A stretch of 47,251 nucleotides of DNA from an uncultured Clostridia bacterium (lineage in GTDB: Bacteria > Bacillota > Clostridia > Oscillospirales > Acutalibacteraceae). Positions within the stretch are counted from its first letter, which is position 1, and each line of letters starts with the position of its first letter. Shown here in pieces: positions 17,690 to 24,498 of this stretch. Both the position numbers and the translations under genes were made by a program. The stretch spans positions 1 through 47,251 of the forward strand of contig CALWIO010000016.1 in assembly GCA_944380765.1 (NCBI GenBank), in the 5' to 3' direction. The notes under the pieces were generated by a model. The model saw only the letters and a list, made by a program, of their open reading frames with translations. It made no database searches and had not been told where the DNA came from.

Positions 17690-17767
17690 ATATGTTTTTA
17701 TTGTGTTTTCAAAAGCAAATTTCCGTTATGCGTACCGCTGAGATTGTGTCATGGCTTTTGCAAATTC

Positions 17768-17986
17768 TTACAGCTTAAATTCGTCGGGACTGAATTTTTG
17801 CAGAGCGGGAGGGCGCTTAGGCTGCCTTTTCAGTATGTCATACTTGTATTTTTTGCAGCAGAAATCCTTTTCCACAATTCCCTTTTTTGAGCAGAGCACG
17901 CCCTCGCCGTCCGGTGAGAGCCTGCCGTTTTTGCAGTAGGCGCAGGCGGGGGAAACGCCGCTGTCCTTTTTAAAAGGATTTTTCAT
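17768..17986 (-). CDS. Small Cys-rich protein, function unknown
   Basis: A 72-residue basic protein with five Cys: a CAYC pair near residue 15, one Cys near 32 (VLCSKK) and a CC pair near 43. A KKYKYDILKRQPKRPP segment follows. The CxxC...C...CC spacing suggests a zinc-binding knuckle. Short proteins with a CKKYKYDPLKR-like end are common in Clostridia next to housekeeping genes, but I know of no assigned role. AGGTG lies 5 nt before the ATG. It follows ylbJ by 48 bases on the same strand and shares its likely transcript. Confidence 0.72.
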   Translation of the reverse strand: MKNPFKKDSGVSPACAYCKNGRLSPDGEGVLCSKKGIVEKDFCCKKYKYDILKRQPKRPPALQKFSPDEFKL

Positions 17987-18034
17987 ACAATCACCTGAAT
18001 AAGTTTAAGTAATATAATTTTACTGTTTGTTATT

Positions 18035-19087
18035 TTACCACAGTTTTTTCTTTGTATCAATATCAAAAATCATAATTACGCACATAGCCGCAAGCGCCAG
18101 AAAAGCCGGAAGCGAAGCCGAAAAGGGCGCAGTATCGAACGCGGGAGCCGATAAGGTGCTTACCTCTACCGGGAAAAGAGTAAAAAGAATATGCGAAATG
18201 AGCGCCGCCACCGCCGCGTTTATCGCCCTGAAAGCGAAAAACAGGCGGTATTTTATTCCCGTTTTAGCTATAAACTGATAAACCTGACAGTGAACGCAGA
18301 ATCCTCCGAAACCAATAATCGCCGTTATTGCCGGAAGCGGCAAAACTCCGCAGCCGCGGCGGCAGCCGTCGGTGACCTCGGTAAGCGAGCAAACCGCCAG
18401 AAGCAGTCCGCTGTCAGCGCAGGACGCTTCAAAACAGCCCGTGACAGCGCTGAACATTATAATCCACGCGCATATTGAAAGCATTGTGTTTACGGCGTCC
18501 GTAACCGAAGCCGAAAGAGCGCTCAGCGGATTCATAACGCCGCGGCTTTTGTATTCTGTAAAACCCGATTTATCGTCAAGAAAAGAAGTGAGAAAGCCTA
18601 TAATAAGGGACGAGGCGCACAAAGAAGCGAAAATTACCGCCCCCGCGCGGCGGCTTGAAAGCATTGAAACCCCGACAGCCGTAACGGTAAACGCAGGGCC
18701 GGCGTTCATACAGAACATATTAAGCCTCTGCGCCTGATTCTCTGTAAGCCTTCCGTCACAGTAGAGCTCGGCGGTCATTTTTGCGCCAATGGGAAAGCCG
18801 CCTATAAGCGACATAACTATAACGGGAGCCGCGGCAGGCGGCTGCCTGAAAACATATTTTGTCACCGGCGAAAGAAAACGGTAAACGGGCAGCAGCGCGT
18901 CAGTGCGCGATATGTATGAGGACAGCACGGTAAAGGGAAAAAGAGAAGGCAGAACAGTATAAAAGCATATTTTAAGCCCGTCTGTAATTCCGCCCGTAAC
19001 CGCGTAGGGCATTTTGAATATGCAGAAAGCGCAAAGCAGCACGAAAAAAAGCGGCAAAAAATTTTTCTTTAATTTTATGGTAATCAT
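18035..19087 (-). CDS. ylbJ: Sporulation integral membrane protein YlbJ
   Basis: A 350-residue polytopic membrane protein with about 8 hydrophobic segments, of the nucleoside-recognition (Gate) superfamily. Typical sites are LPSLFPFTVLSSYI, GGFPIGAKMTAEL, MNAGPAFT and GFGGFCVHCQV. In Bacillus subtilis YlbJ is under sigma-E control and is needed for normal spore formation, probably in envelope or cortex assembly. In Bacillus it sits next to coaD; here it is divergent from yqfC while coaD is 17 kb away. The start ATG has a weak GGATG-type site. Confidence 0.88.
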   Translation of the reverse strand: MITIKLKKNFLPLFFVLLCAFCIFKMPYAVTGGITDGLKICFYTVLPSLFPFTVLSSYISRTDALLPVYRFLSPVTKYVFRQPPAAAPVIVMSLIGGFPIGAKMTAELYCDGRLTENQAQRLNMFCMNAGPAFTVTAVGVSMLSSRRAGAVIFASLCASSLIIGFLTSFLDDKSGFTEYKSRGVMNPLSALSASVTDAVNTMLSICAWIIMFSAVTGCFEASCADSGLLLAVCSLTEVTDGCRRGCGVLPLPAITAIIGFGGFCVHCQVYQFIAKTGIKYRLFFAFRAINAAVAALISHILFTLFPVEVSTLSAPAFDTAPFSASLPAFLALAAMCVIMIFDIDTKKKLW

Positions 19088-19186
19088 AAGCTCACATCCC
19101 GTAAATTATATTAAATTTAAGACTGTAAAATGTATTATTTAAGGAGCGCGCAAATATAATTTTATGTATGGAAACGGGGTGTAACA

Positions 19187-19453
19187 GTGGCAAGAAGAAA
19201 AACGGAAAAAAATACAAAGCGCAGGTCATTTTCAGACGCCGTAAAACCCGAATGCAAGCTCGAAATGCTCTCAAACAAAGAGCTTATTCTCGACGGGTGC
19301 AAGGGCGTTATCGAGTACGGGGAAAATCATATAAAGCTGAACACGGGCGAAATAATGACGGGCATTTCCGGCACGGGACTTTTAATAAAATCCTTTGACA
19401 ATGAAATCGCCGTAATCAGCGGCATAATTACCGATATAACTTTTGTTTCATAG
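19187..19453 (+). CDS. yqfC: Sporulation protein YqfC (YabP/YqfC family)
   Basis: An 88-residue protein. The basic N-terminus is followed by a compact beta-rich YabP/YqfC domain (KLEMLSNKELILDGCKGVIEYGENHIKL, here split as about residues 25-60). Members are expressed under sigma-E in the mother cell; the partner YqfD is encoded directly downstream. The start is GTG with GGGGTG upstream. A TTG/ATG frame overlapping at 19168 is a shadow. Identification rests on the domain pattern together with yqfD adjacency. Confidence 0.88.
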   Translation: MARRKTEKNTKRRSFSDAVKPECKLEMLSNKELILDGCKGVIEYGENHIKLNTGEIMTGISGTGLLIKSFDNEIAVISGIITDITFVS

Positions 19454-19464
19454 GTGACAAAAAA

Positions 19465-20634
19465 ATGTTTATAATAGAGTTAATACGCTATGTGTTCGGA
19501 TATGTTAATTTCACAGCCTACGGCGGCTTTGCCGACAGATTTATAAACCTTTGCGCCAAGGACTCTGTGCCGCTGTGGAATATCCGCAATACGGGCGGAA
19601 GAATAACCGCCTCAACCACCGTAAAAGGATACCTCTCCATAAGAAACGCCGCGAAAAAATCCGGTATGAGGGTAATTCATACAGATAAAAAAGGCCTGCG
19701 TTTTTTTATAAGGCGCAATAAAGCGAGAGTAGGCATTCTGGCGGGCGCGCTCATTTCCGCGCTTTTGGTGGCTGTGCTCTCGCAGTTCGTATGGAGCGTG
19801 TCCGTTGTGGGCAATACTACTCTTGAAAACGATTATATTTTATCCCTCTTTGAAAATTACGGAGTTAAGGTCGGCGCGAAAATCTCCGACTTGGATTTAA
19901 AGGGAATTGCCGCCCGCGCGGTCAACGAAAATCAGCAGTTTTCATGGGCGGCGGTCAACAGAAAGGGAGCCGTTGTGGTAATCGAGGTGCGCGAAACCAC
20001 AAAATCGCCGGAGATGTATGATTCATCAGTTCCGACAAATGTAGTCGCAAGCGAGGACGGCGTAGTGCTCAGCGTTGATGTGCTTTACGGCACGGCTGAA
20101 ATAAAAAGCGGCTCAGCCGTTACAAAAGGGGATTTGCTGATAAGCGGAATAATATCCCATTCCGACGGAAGCGAAACCCCCGTGCATGCCGACGGCCATG
20201 TAAAAGCGCTGGTAAAAAGAAAAAAGACCTTTTCCCCGGACAGCTTTTCGCTGTACCCCATGACGAGCGAAACCAAAACAAGAGCGCTGTTCTTTTTCGG
20301 TATAAAAATACCGCTGGGCAAAAAAGTTTGCGAAAGCTATTCGACCGAGCATAAAGCCTTTGTGGAAAGCGGAGATGTACTTTTGCCGGTAGGCGTGTTC
20401 ACACGCTACGGAGCGGACTATTCCGAACAGAAAATCAACGCCGGCGAAAAAACTCAGAAAGTGCAGACTCTTTACGCCGCGGCTCTTTACGCTAAACAGC
20501 TTCTGGATTACAGCGATATTAAAACCTCATCTCTTATTGAAAAAAACGGCGAAAACGGACGGGGATATGAATTTTATGCAGAATGCGAACAGGAAATCGG
20601 CACTTTACAGGAAATTTATGTAGAAAAAAACTAA
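19465..20634 (+). CDS. yqfD: Sporulation protein YqfD
   Basis: A 389-residue membrane protein of the YqfD family. The cytoplasmic N-terminus opens with YVFGYVNFTAYGGFADRFIN and contains GYLSIRNAAKKSG. One membrane segment lies near 92-110, followed by a POTRA-like WSVSVVGNTTL and a large outer part with GTAEIKSGSAVTKGDLLISG. It is needed at the engulfment or later stages of sporulation in Bacillus. It is read with yqfC, 11 bases apart. Its stop codon overlaps the -35 region of the phoH promoter, so the sporulation pair and the following housekeeping genes are probably transcribed separately. Confidence 0.9.
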   Translation: MFIIELIRYVFGYVNFTAYGGFADRFINLCAKDSVPLWNIRNTGGRITASTTVKGYLSIRNAAKKSGMRVIHTDKKGLRFFIRRNKARVGILAGALISALLVAVLSQFVWSVSVVGNTTLENDYILSLFENYGVKVGAKISDLDLKGIAARAVNENQQFSWAAVNRKGAVVVIEVRETTKSPEMYDSSVPTNVVASEDGVVLSVDVLYGTAEIKSGSAVTKGDLLISGIISHSDGSETPVHADGHVKALVKRKKTFSPDSFSLYPMTSETKTRALFFFGIKIPLGKKVCESYSTEHKAFVESGDVLLPVGVFTRYGADYSEQKINAGEKTQKVQTLYAAALYAKQLLDYSDIKTSSLIEKNGENGRGYEFYAECEQEIGTLQEIYVEKN

Positions 20635-20662
20635 TGACATTGCATAAAAATTGTGATATAAT
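20634..20662 (+). promoter_or_regulatory. Promoter for the phoH-ybeY-dgkA-era-recO unit
   Basis: ATGACA (20634-20639), 17-nt spacer, perfect TATAAT (20657-20662), overlapping the yqfD stop codon. It gives the housekeeping genes downstream a vegetative promoter independent of yqfCD. Confidence 0.8.
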
Positions 20663-20697
20663 ATGTTGAAAATTACTAAAAGTCAGGTGGTAGGGCG

Positions 20698-21660
20698 TTG
20701 TTTGAACAGGTCATAAATGTTGACAGAATGGAACAGGCGGTCAGCCTTTTCGGCAGCTTTGACGAAAATATTAAAATGATTGAGAGCCGCTACGGCGTTA
20801 AAATTGTAAGCCGCGGCTCCGAAATCAAAATCAGCGGCGACGCTCAGCAGGTATCTCTCGCGGCGCGCGCGGTCAACGGGCTTTTAATGCTCATAAACCG
20901 CGGTGAGGCGCTGTCCGAACAGAATGTCCGTTATGTGCTTGAACTGGTAAGCGAGGGCAATGAGGACAAGCTCGCCGAGATGACGGGCGACTGTATCTGC
21001 ATAACAGCCAAGGGAAAACCCGTAAAGCCCAAAACCCTCGGGCAGAAAAAATATGTCGAGAGCATAAAAAAGAATACAATCGTGTTGGGCGCCGGCCCTG
21101 CCGGAACGGGCAAAACCTATCTCGCGGTGGCAATGGCGGTCAACGCTTTCCGCGCCAAGGAGGTCAACCGCATAATCTTAACCCGCCCGGCGGTTGAAGC
21201 CGGCGAAAAGCTGGGATTTTTGCCGGGCGATTTGCAGCAGAAAGTCGACCCGTATCTGCGTCCTTTGTATGACGCGCTTTTTGATATGCTCGGAGCGGAG
21301 AGCTTTCAGCGCTGTCAGGAGCGCGGCAGTATCGAGGTGGCGCCGTTGGCGTATATGAGGGGCAGAACGCTTGACGACAGCTTTATTATTCTTGACGAAG
21401 CGCAGAACACAACCCGCGAGCAGATGAAAATGTTTTTGACAAGACTCGGGTTTAATTCTAAAATAGTAGTAACGGGCGATATAACCCAGATTGACCTGCC
21501 CGACGGCAAAAAATCGGGACTCGTCGAGGCCATGCGGATATTAAAGGGTATCGACGACATCGCGATAAATGTATTTACCGAAAAGGATGTGGTCAGACAT
21601 CGTTTGGTGCAGGATATTATAAAGGCGTATGAAAAGCAGGAAATGAGGAAGAAAAAATGA
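20698..21660 (+). CDS. phoH: PhoH-like ATPase
   Basis: A 320-residue P-loop ATPase. A KH-like N-terminal region ([19 protein letters not shown]) precedes the Walker A GPAGTGKT at 133-140. Walker B appears as [11 protein letters not shown] with the following [10 protein letters not shown], and sensor I as [12 protein letters not shown]. PhoH proteins are linked to RNA metabolism and are usually encoded beside ybeY, as here. The start is TTG with AGGTGG 7 nt upstream. Its end overlaps ybeY by 4 bases (ATGA). Confidence 0.92.
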   Translation: MFEQVINVDRMEQAVSLFGSFDENIKMIESRYGVKIVSRGSEIKISGDAQQVSLAARAVNGLLMLINRGEALSEQNVRYVLELVSEGNEDKLAEMTGDCICITAKGKPVKPKTLGQKKYVESIKKNTIVLGAGPAGTGKTYLAVAMAVNAFRAKEVNRIILTRPAVEAGEKLGFLPGDLQQKVDPYLRPLYDALFDMLGAESFQRCQERGSIEVAPLAYMRGRTLDDSFIILDEAQNTTREQMKMFLTRLGFNSKIVVTGDITQIDLPDGKKSGLVEAMRILKGIDDIAINVFTEKDVVRHRLVQDIIKAYEKQEMRKKK

Positions 21661-22163
21661 ACGAAAAACTTAAAGTAATAATCGAAAATGACCAGAACGC
21701 AATTAAAATACCGACAGGGGTAAGAATGCTTATACGCCGCTGCTGCAAAGCGGTGCTGGCTCTTGAAGGCTTTTGCGAGCCGGCTGAGATTAGCGTAACA
21801 ATAGTTGACGATGAGAAAATTCACGAGCTTAATTTAAAGCACAGGGGAATTGATAAAAGCACTGATGTTCTCTCGTTCCCCTTAGGCGAAAACGGCGAGT
21901 ATGACACCAATATGGACACCGGAGCGAAAATGCTCGGCGACATTGTTATATCCATTGAGCACGCCTGCGCTCAGGCGCGCGAATACGGACATTCCTTGCA
22001 GCGTGAAATAGGCTTTCTTACCGTTCATTCTCTGCTGCACCTGCTCGGCTATGACCACGAAAACGGCGGACTTGAAGCCGTACATATGCGCGAAAAGGAA
22101 GAAGCCGTACTTACGCGCATAGGCTTAAAGAGAAACGGAAGCTATTACGACGACGGAGAATAA
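21657..22163 (+). CDS. ybeY: Endoribonuclease YbeY
   Basis: A 168-residue zinc metalloprotein for 16S rRNA 3' end maturation and ribosome quality control. The metal site is complete, with His124, His128 and His134 in [21 protein letters not shown], the conserved central motif, is also present. It overlaps phoH by 4 bases, which signals coupled translation. In Bacillus the HD-domain protein PgpH lies between phoH and ybeY; it is missing here. Confidence 0.95.
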   Translation: MNEKLKVIIENDQNAIKIPTGVRMLIRRCCKAVLALEGFCEPAEISVTIVDDEKIHELNLKHRGIDKSTDVLSFPLGENGEYDTNMDTGAKMLGDIVISIEHACAQAREYGHSLQREIGFLTVHSLLHLLGYDHENGGLEAVHMREKEEAVLTRIGLKRNGSYYDDGE

Positions 22164-22165
22164 AG

Positions 22166-22651
22166 ATGATAAGCCTTGCAAAGAGCTTCTTTTACGCGGC
22201 AAGCGGTATAGTTTCGGCTCTCGTGCGCGAGCGCAATATGCGGATACATACCGTGTGTATGGCGTATATGTACTTTTTTCTTTTCGCTTTTGATTTTTTT
22301 GAAATAACAAGAACTCAGCTTGCGGTTATATTTCTCGCCAACGCCCTTGTAATCGGCGGCGAGCTTATAAATACGGCTATTGAAAATACGGTTGACCTTG
22401 TTTCAAAGGAACATACCGCTTACGGCAAAGCCGCCAAGGACTGCGCGGCGGGAGCCGTGCTGGTTTTCGCGGTTTTTTCCGTGCTGTGCGGCATAGCCGT
22501 AATGTGGCAGCCGAAGGCTTTTTCCGCGCTGTTTGAATATTTCGGGAGCAGACCTGCCGCTGTCGTTCTGTTTGCGGCGTCTGCGGTAATTTTTACGCTG
22601 TTTATTTTCTTCGGCTTTAAGCGGCCGTCAAAGCGTGATAAAGGAGAATAA
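22166..22651 (+). CDS. dgkA: Undecaprenol/diacylglycerol kinase (DgkA family)
   Basis: A 161-residue membrane kinase. The family core is complete: ALVRERNMRIH, then GGELINTAIENTVDLV with the catalytic and metal-binding Glu residues, then GKAAKDCAAGAVL. In Firmicutes this enzyme phosphorylates undecaprenol and so feeds the lipid carrier pool used by MraY. It has about four hydrophobic segments; the last, residues 130-150, is an extra one compared with the roughly 125-residue core family. GGAG lies 7 nt before the start, and era starts right after the stop. Confidence 0.9.
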   Translation: MISLAKSFFYAASGIVSALVRERNMRIHTVCMAYMYFFLFAFDFFEITRTQLAVIFLANALVIGGELINTAIENTVDLVSKEHTAYGKAAKDCAAGAVLVFAVFSVLCGIAVMWQPKAFSALFEYFGSRPAAVVLFAASAVIFTLFIFFGFKRPSKRDKGE

Positions 22652-23545
22652 ATGAATACACCTAAAACGGCTTTTATAGCCATAGTCGGCAAAGCGAATG
22701 TCGGCAAATCGTCAATACTTAATAAACTTTTGGGGCAGAAAATCGCAATAGTTTCCTCAAAGCCCCAGACTACCCGTACAAGGATAATGGGAGTACTCAC
22801 CACTCCCGATAATATACAGCTTGTTTTTACCGACACTCCCGGTTTTCACAGACCAAAGACAAAGCTCGGCGAAAAAATGGTAAAGGCGGTAAGCGACAGT
22901 ATCGACGGCGTTGACGCCTGCCTGTTTGTAGCCGAGCCGGAGGGCGAACTGAGCGCCGCGGAAACCGAATTGCTTGAAAAAATTAAAAAAGGGAAAAATC
23001 CCGCTGTGCTCGCCGTAAATAAAATTGATACCGTCAAGGATAAGCAAACGCTTATTTCAAGAATAGCCGAGCTTACAAAAACTTATGATTTTGAGGCGGT
23101 GGTGCCGGTTTCGGCGCAGACGGGCAGCGGTATGGATTTGCTTTTAAAGGAGCTTAAAGCGCTCGCCGCCCCCTCGGAGCATTTTTTCCCCGACGATACT
23201 TTGACAGACCAGCCCGAAAGAGTGCTCGCGGGCGAGATTATCCGCGAAAAAATGCTGAGATTGCTCGATAAGGAAATACCGCACGGAACGGCGGTCAGCA
23301 TTGAGAAAATGCGCGAGCGCCCCGACGGTATAACCGATATTGAAGCCGTTATTTACTGTGAAAAAGAAAGCCATAAGGGCATAATTATAGGCAAAGGCGG
23401 CAAAATGCTTAAAAAAATTTCCACTTACGCGCGTCAGGATATGGAGTCGTTTTTCGGCTGCAAAATAAATCTTCAATGCTGGGTAAAGGTAAAGGAAGGC
23501 TGGCGCAACCGCGAGGGAATTATTCATAATTTCGGTTTGGATTAA
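22652..23545 (+). CDS. era: GTPase Era
   Basis: A 297-residue GTPase that binds 16S rRNA near its 3' end and checks small-subunit assembly. G1 is GKANVGKS at 13-20, G3 is DTPG at 61-64 and G4 is NKID at 123-126. The C-terminal KH domain has GIIIGKGGKMLKKIS and ends with LQCWVKVKEGWRN. The start ATG is adjacent to the dgkA stop, and AAAGGAG lies inside dgkA. Together with YbeY and RimM it forms part of the ribosome-maturation set of this window. Confidence 0.96.
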   Translation: MNTPKTAFIAIVGKANVGKSSILNKLLGQKIAIVSSKPQTTRTRIMGVLTTPDNIQLVFTDTPGFHRPKTKLGEKMVKAVSDSIDGVDACLFVAEPEGELSAAETELLEKIKKGKNPAVLAVNKIDTVKDKQTLISRIAELTKTYDFEAVVPVSAQTGSGMDLLLKELKALAAPSEHFFPDDTLTDQPERVLAGEIIREKMLRLLDKEIPHGTAVSIEKMRERPDGITDIEAVIYCEKESHKGIIIGKGGKMLKKISTYARQDMESFFGCKINLQCWVKVKEGWRNREGIIHNFGLD

Positions 23546-23594
23546 ATTGCCATTTTTCTTTTATTTGCCATTCATAAAACCTGTCTTAAAACGC

Positions 23595-23620
23595 AAATTA
23601 CTACCGAAAGGCGGTAATTT
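23595..23620 (+). promoter_or_regulatory. Hairpin covering the yqzL ribosome-binding site
   Basis: Arms 23595-23605 and 23610-23620 pair with one mismatch and one wobble around a GAAA tetraloop. The right arm contains the Shine-Dalgarno element GGCGG, and the ATG follows 2 nt later, so the fold should limit initiation. Confidence 0.5.
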
Positions 23621-23622
23621 TA

Positions 23623-23790
23623 ATGGACAGTATGGCAATTTGGAGCAGATTTACCGAAAGCGGCAGCGTAGAGGATTATCTTATGTATAAAAGGTCGGTC
23701 GAGTGCAAAAAAATGCCTCGGTATGACGGAGATTTTGACTATGAGGACGAATACGGACGGGCTGATACTCAAAGAACAGAATATCGGTGA
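23623..23790 (+). CDS. yqzL: YqzL-like small protein
   Basis: A 55-residue protein starting at ATG 23623. The N-terminal half, IWSRFTESGSVEDYLMYKR, matches the pattern of Bacillus YqzL (W..F..TG...YLL.K), and YqzL is encoded at exactly this place, before recO. The C-terminal half is acidic and not conserved in my memory of the family. Its last 50 bases overlap the start of recO in another frame, so the two are coupled. The function of YqzL is unknown. It is short and was recognised by motif and position, not by length. Confidence 0.72.
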   Translation: MDSMAIWSRFTESGSVEDYLMYKRSVECKKMPRYDGDFDYEDEYGRADTQRTEYR

Positions 23791-24487
23791 AAAAGACAAG
23801 CTCGTTACGGTGCTTACACGCCACAACGGGCTTTTGCGCGCTTTTGTAAGGGGCGCGAAGGGCATCAACAACCGCAAAAACAGCGCCACCGGAATGTTCT
23901 GCTATTCGCGCCTTTCTGTTTATAAAACCAAAAACAGCTACATAATTGACGAGGCTCAGCCTGTCGAAGTCTTTTTCGGACTCCGTGAGGATTTGCGGAA
24001 AATATCTCTCGCGCAGTATCTTTCTCAGCTTATACAGTCCCTCGCCAATGAGGAGGAACCCTCAGAGGAGTATTTAAGGCTTTTGCTCAATTCCTTTTAT
24101 TTCCTCTCAAAAGACAAATATCCGCCGGAGCAGATAAAGGCGGTAACAGAGCTGAGAGCCGCGTGCATAGCGGGATATATGCCCTCTCTTGTAGCCTGTG
24201 AAAAATGCGGAGAATACGAAACAACCGTTATGTATATGGATCTGGAAAACGGCGTGCTCTACTGTGAAAACTGCGCCGGCTCGTCTGCACTTTTTCCGCT
24301 TGAAATCGGAATAGTCAGGGCGCTTCGGCATATAGCTTTTTCCGATTTTGAAAAAATCTATTCCTTTAAAATGCAGGAGAGCGCGCTTGACGATTTGGCT
24401 TATATAACCGAAAAATACATTCTTTCAAAACTTCAGCAGAATTTTAAAACGCTTGATTTTTACCGCGATGTTTGCGGCATACAGTAA
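23741..24487 (+). CDS. recO: DNA repair protein RecO
   Basis: A 248-residue recombination mediator that helps load RecA on SSB-coated DNA in the RecFOR pathway. The N-terminal OB fold has TDGLILKEQNIGEKDKLVTV and the following GLLRAFVRGAKG. A zinc finger follows in the middle, CEKCG and then CENC. An ATG at 23723 is also in frame, but ATG 23741 lies 9 nt after CGGAG and gives the normal N-terminus. It overlaps yqzL and is followed by mutS2 after 11 bases. Confidence 0.92.
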   Translation: MRTNTDGLILKEQNIGEKDKLVTVLTRHNGLLRAFVRGAKGINNRKNSATGMFCYSRLSVYKTKNSYIIDEAQPVEVFFGLREDLRKISLAQYLSQLIQSLANEEEPSEEYLRLLLNSFYFLSKDKYPPEQIKAVTELRAACIAGYMPSLVACEKCGEYETTVMYMDLENGVLYCENCAGSSALFPLEIGIVRALRHIAFSDFEKIYSFKMQESALDDLAYITEKYILSKLQQNFKTLDFYRDVCGIQ

Positions 24488-24498
24488 AGGGCTTGAAT

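Noticed and set aside
19088..19186. Sigma-E promoters between ylbJ and yqfC
   Set aside because: Expected from family knowledge. A CATACATA-like -10 is present on the minus strand, but no convincing -35 at the right distance was found on either strand.
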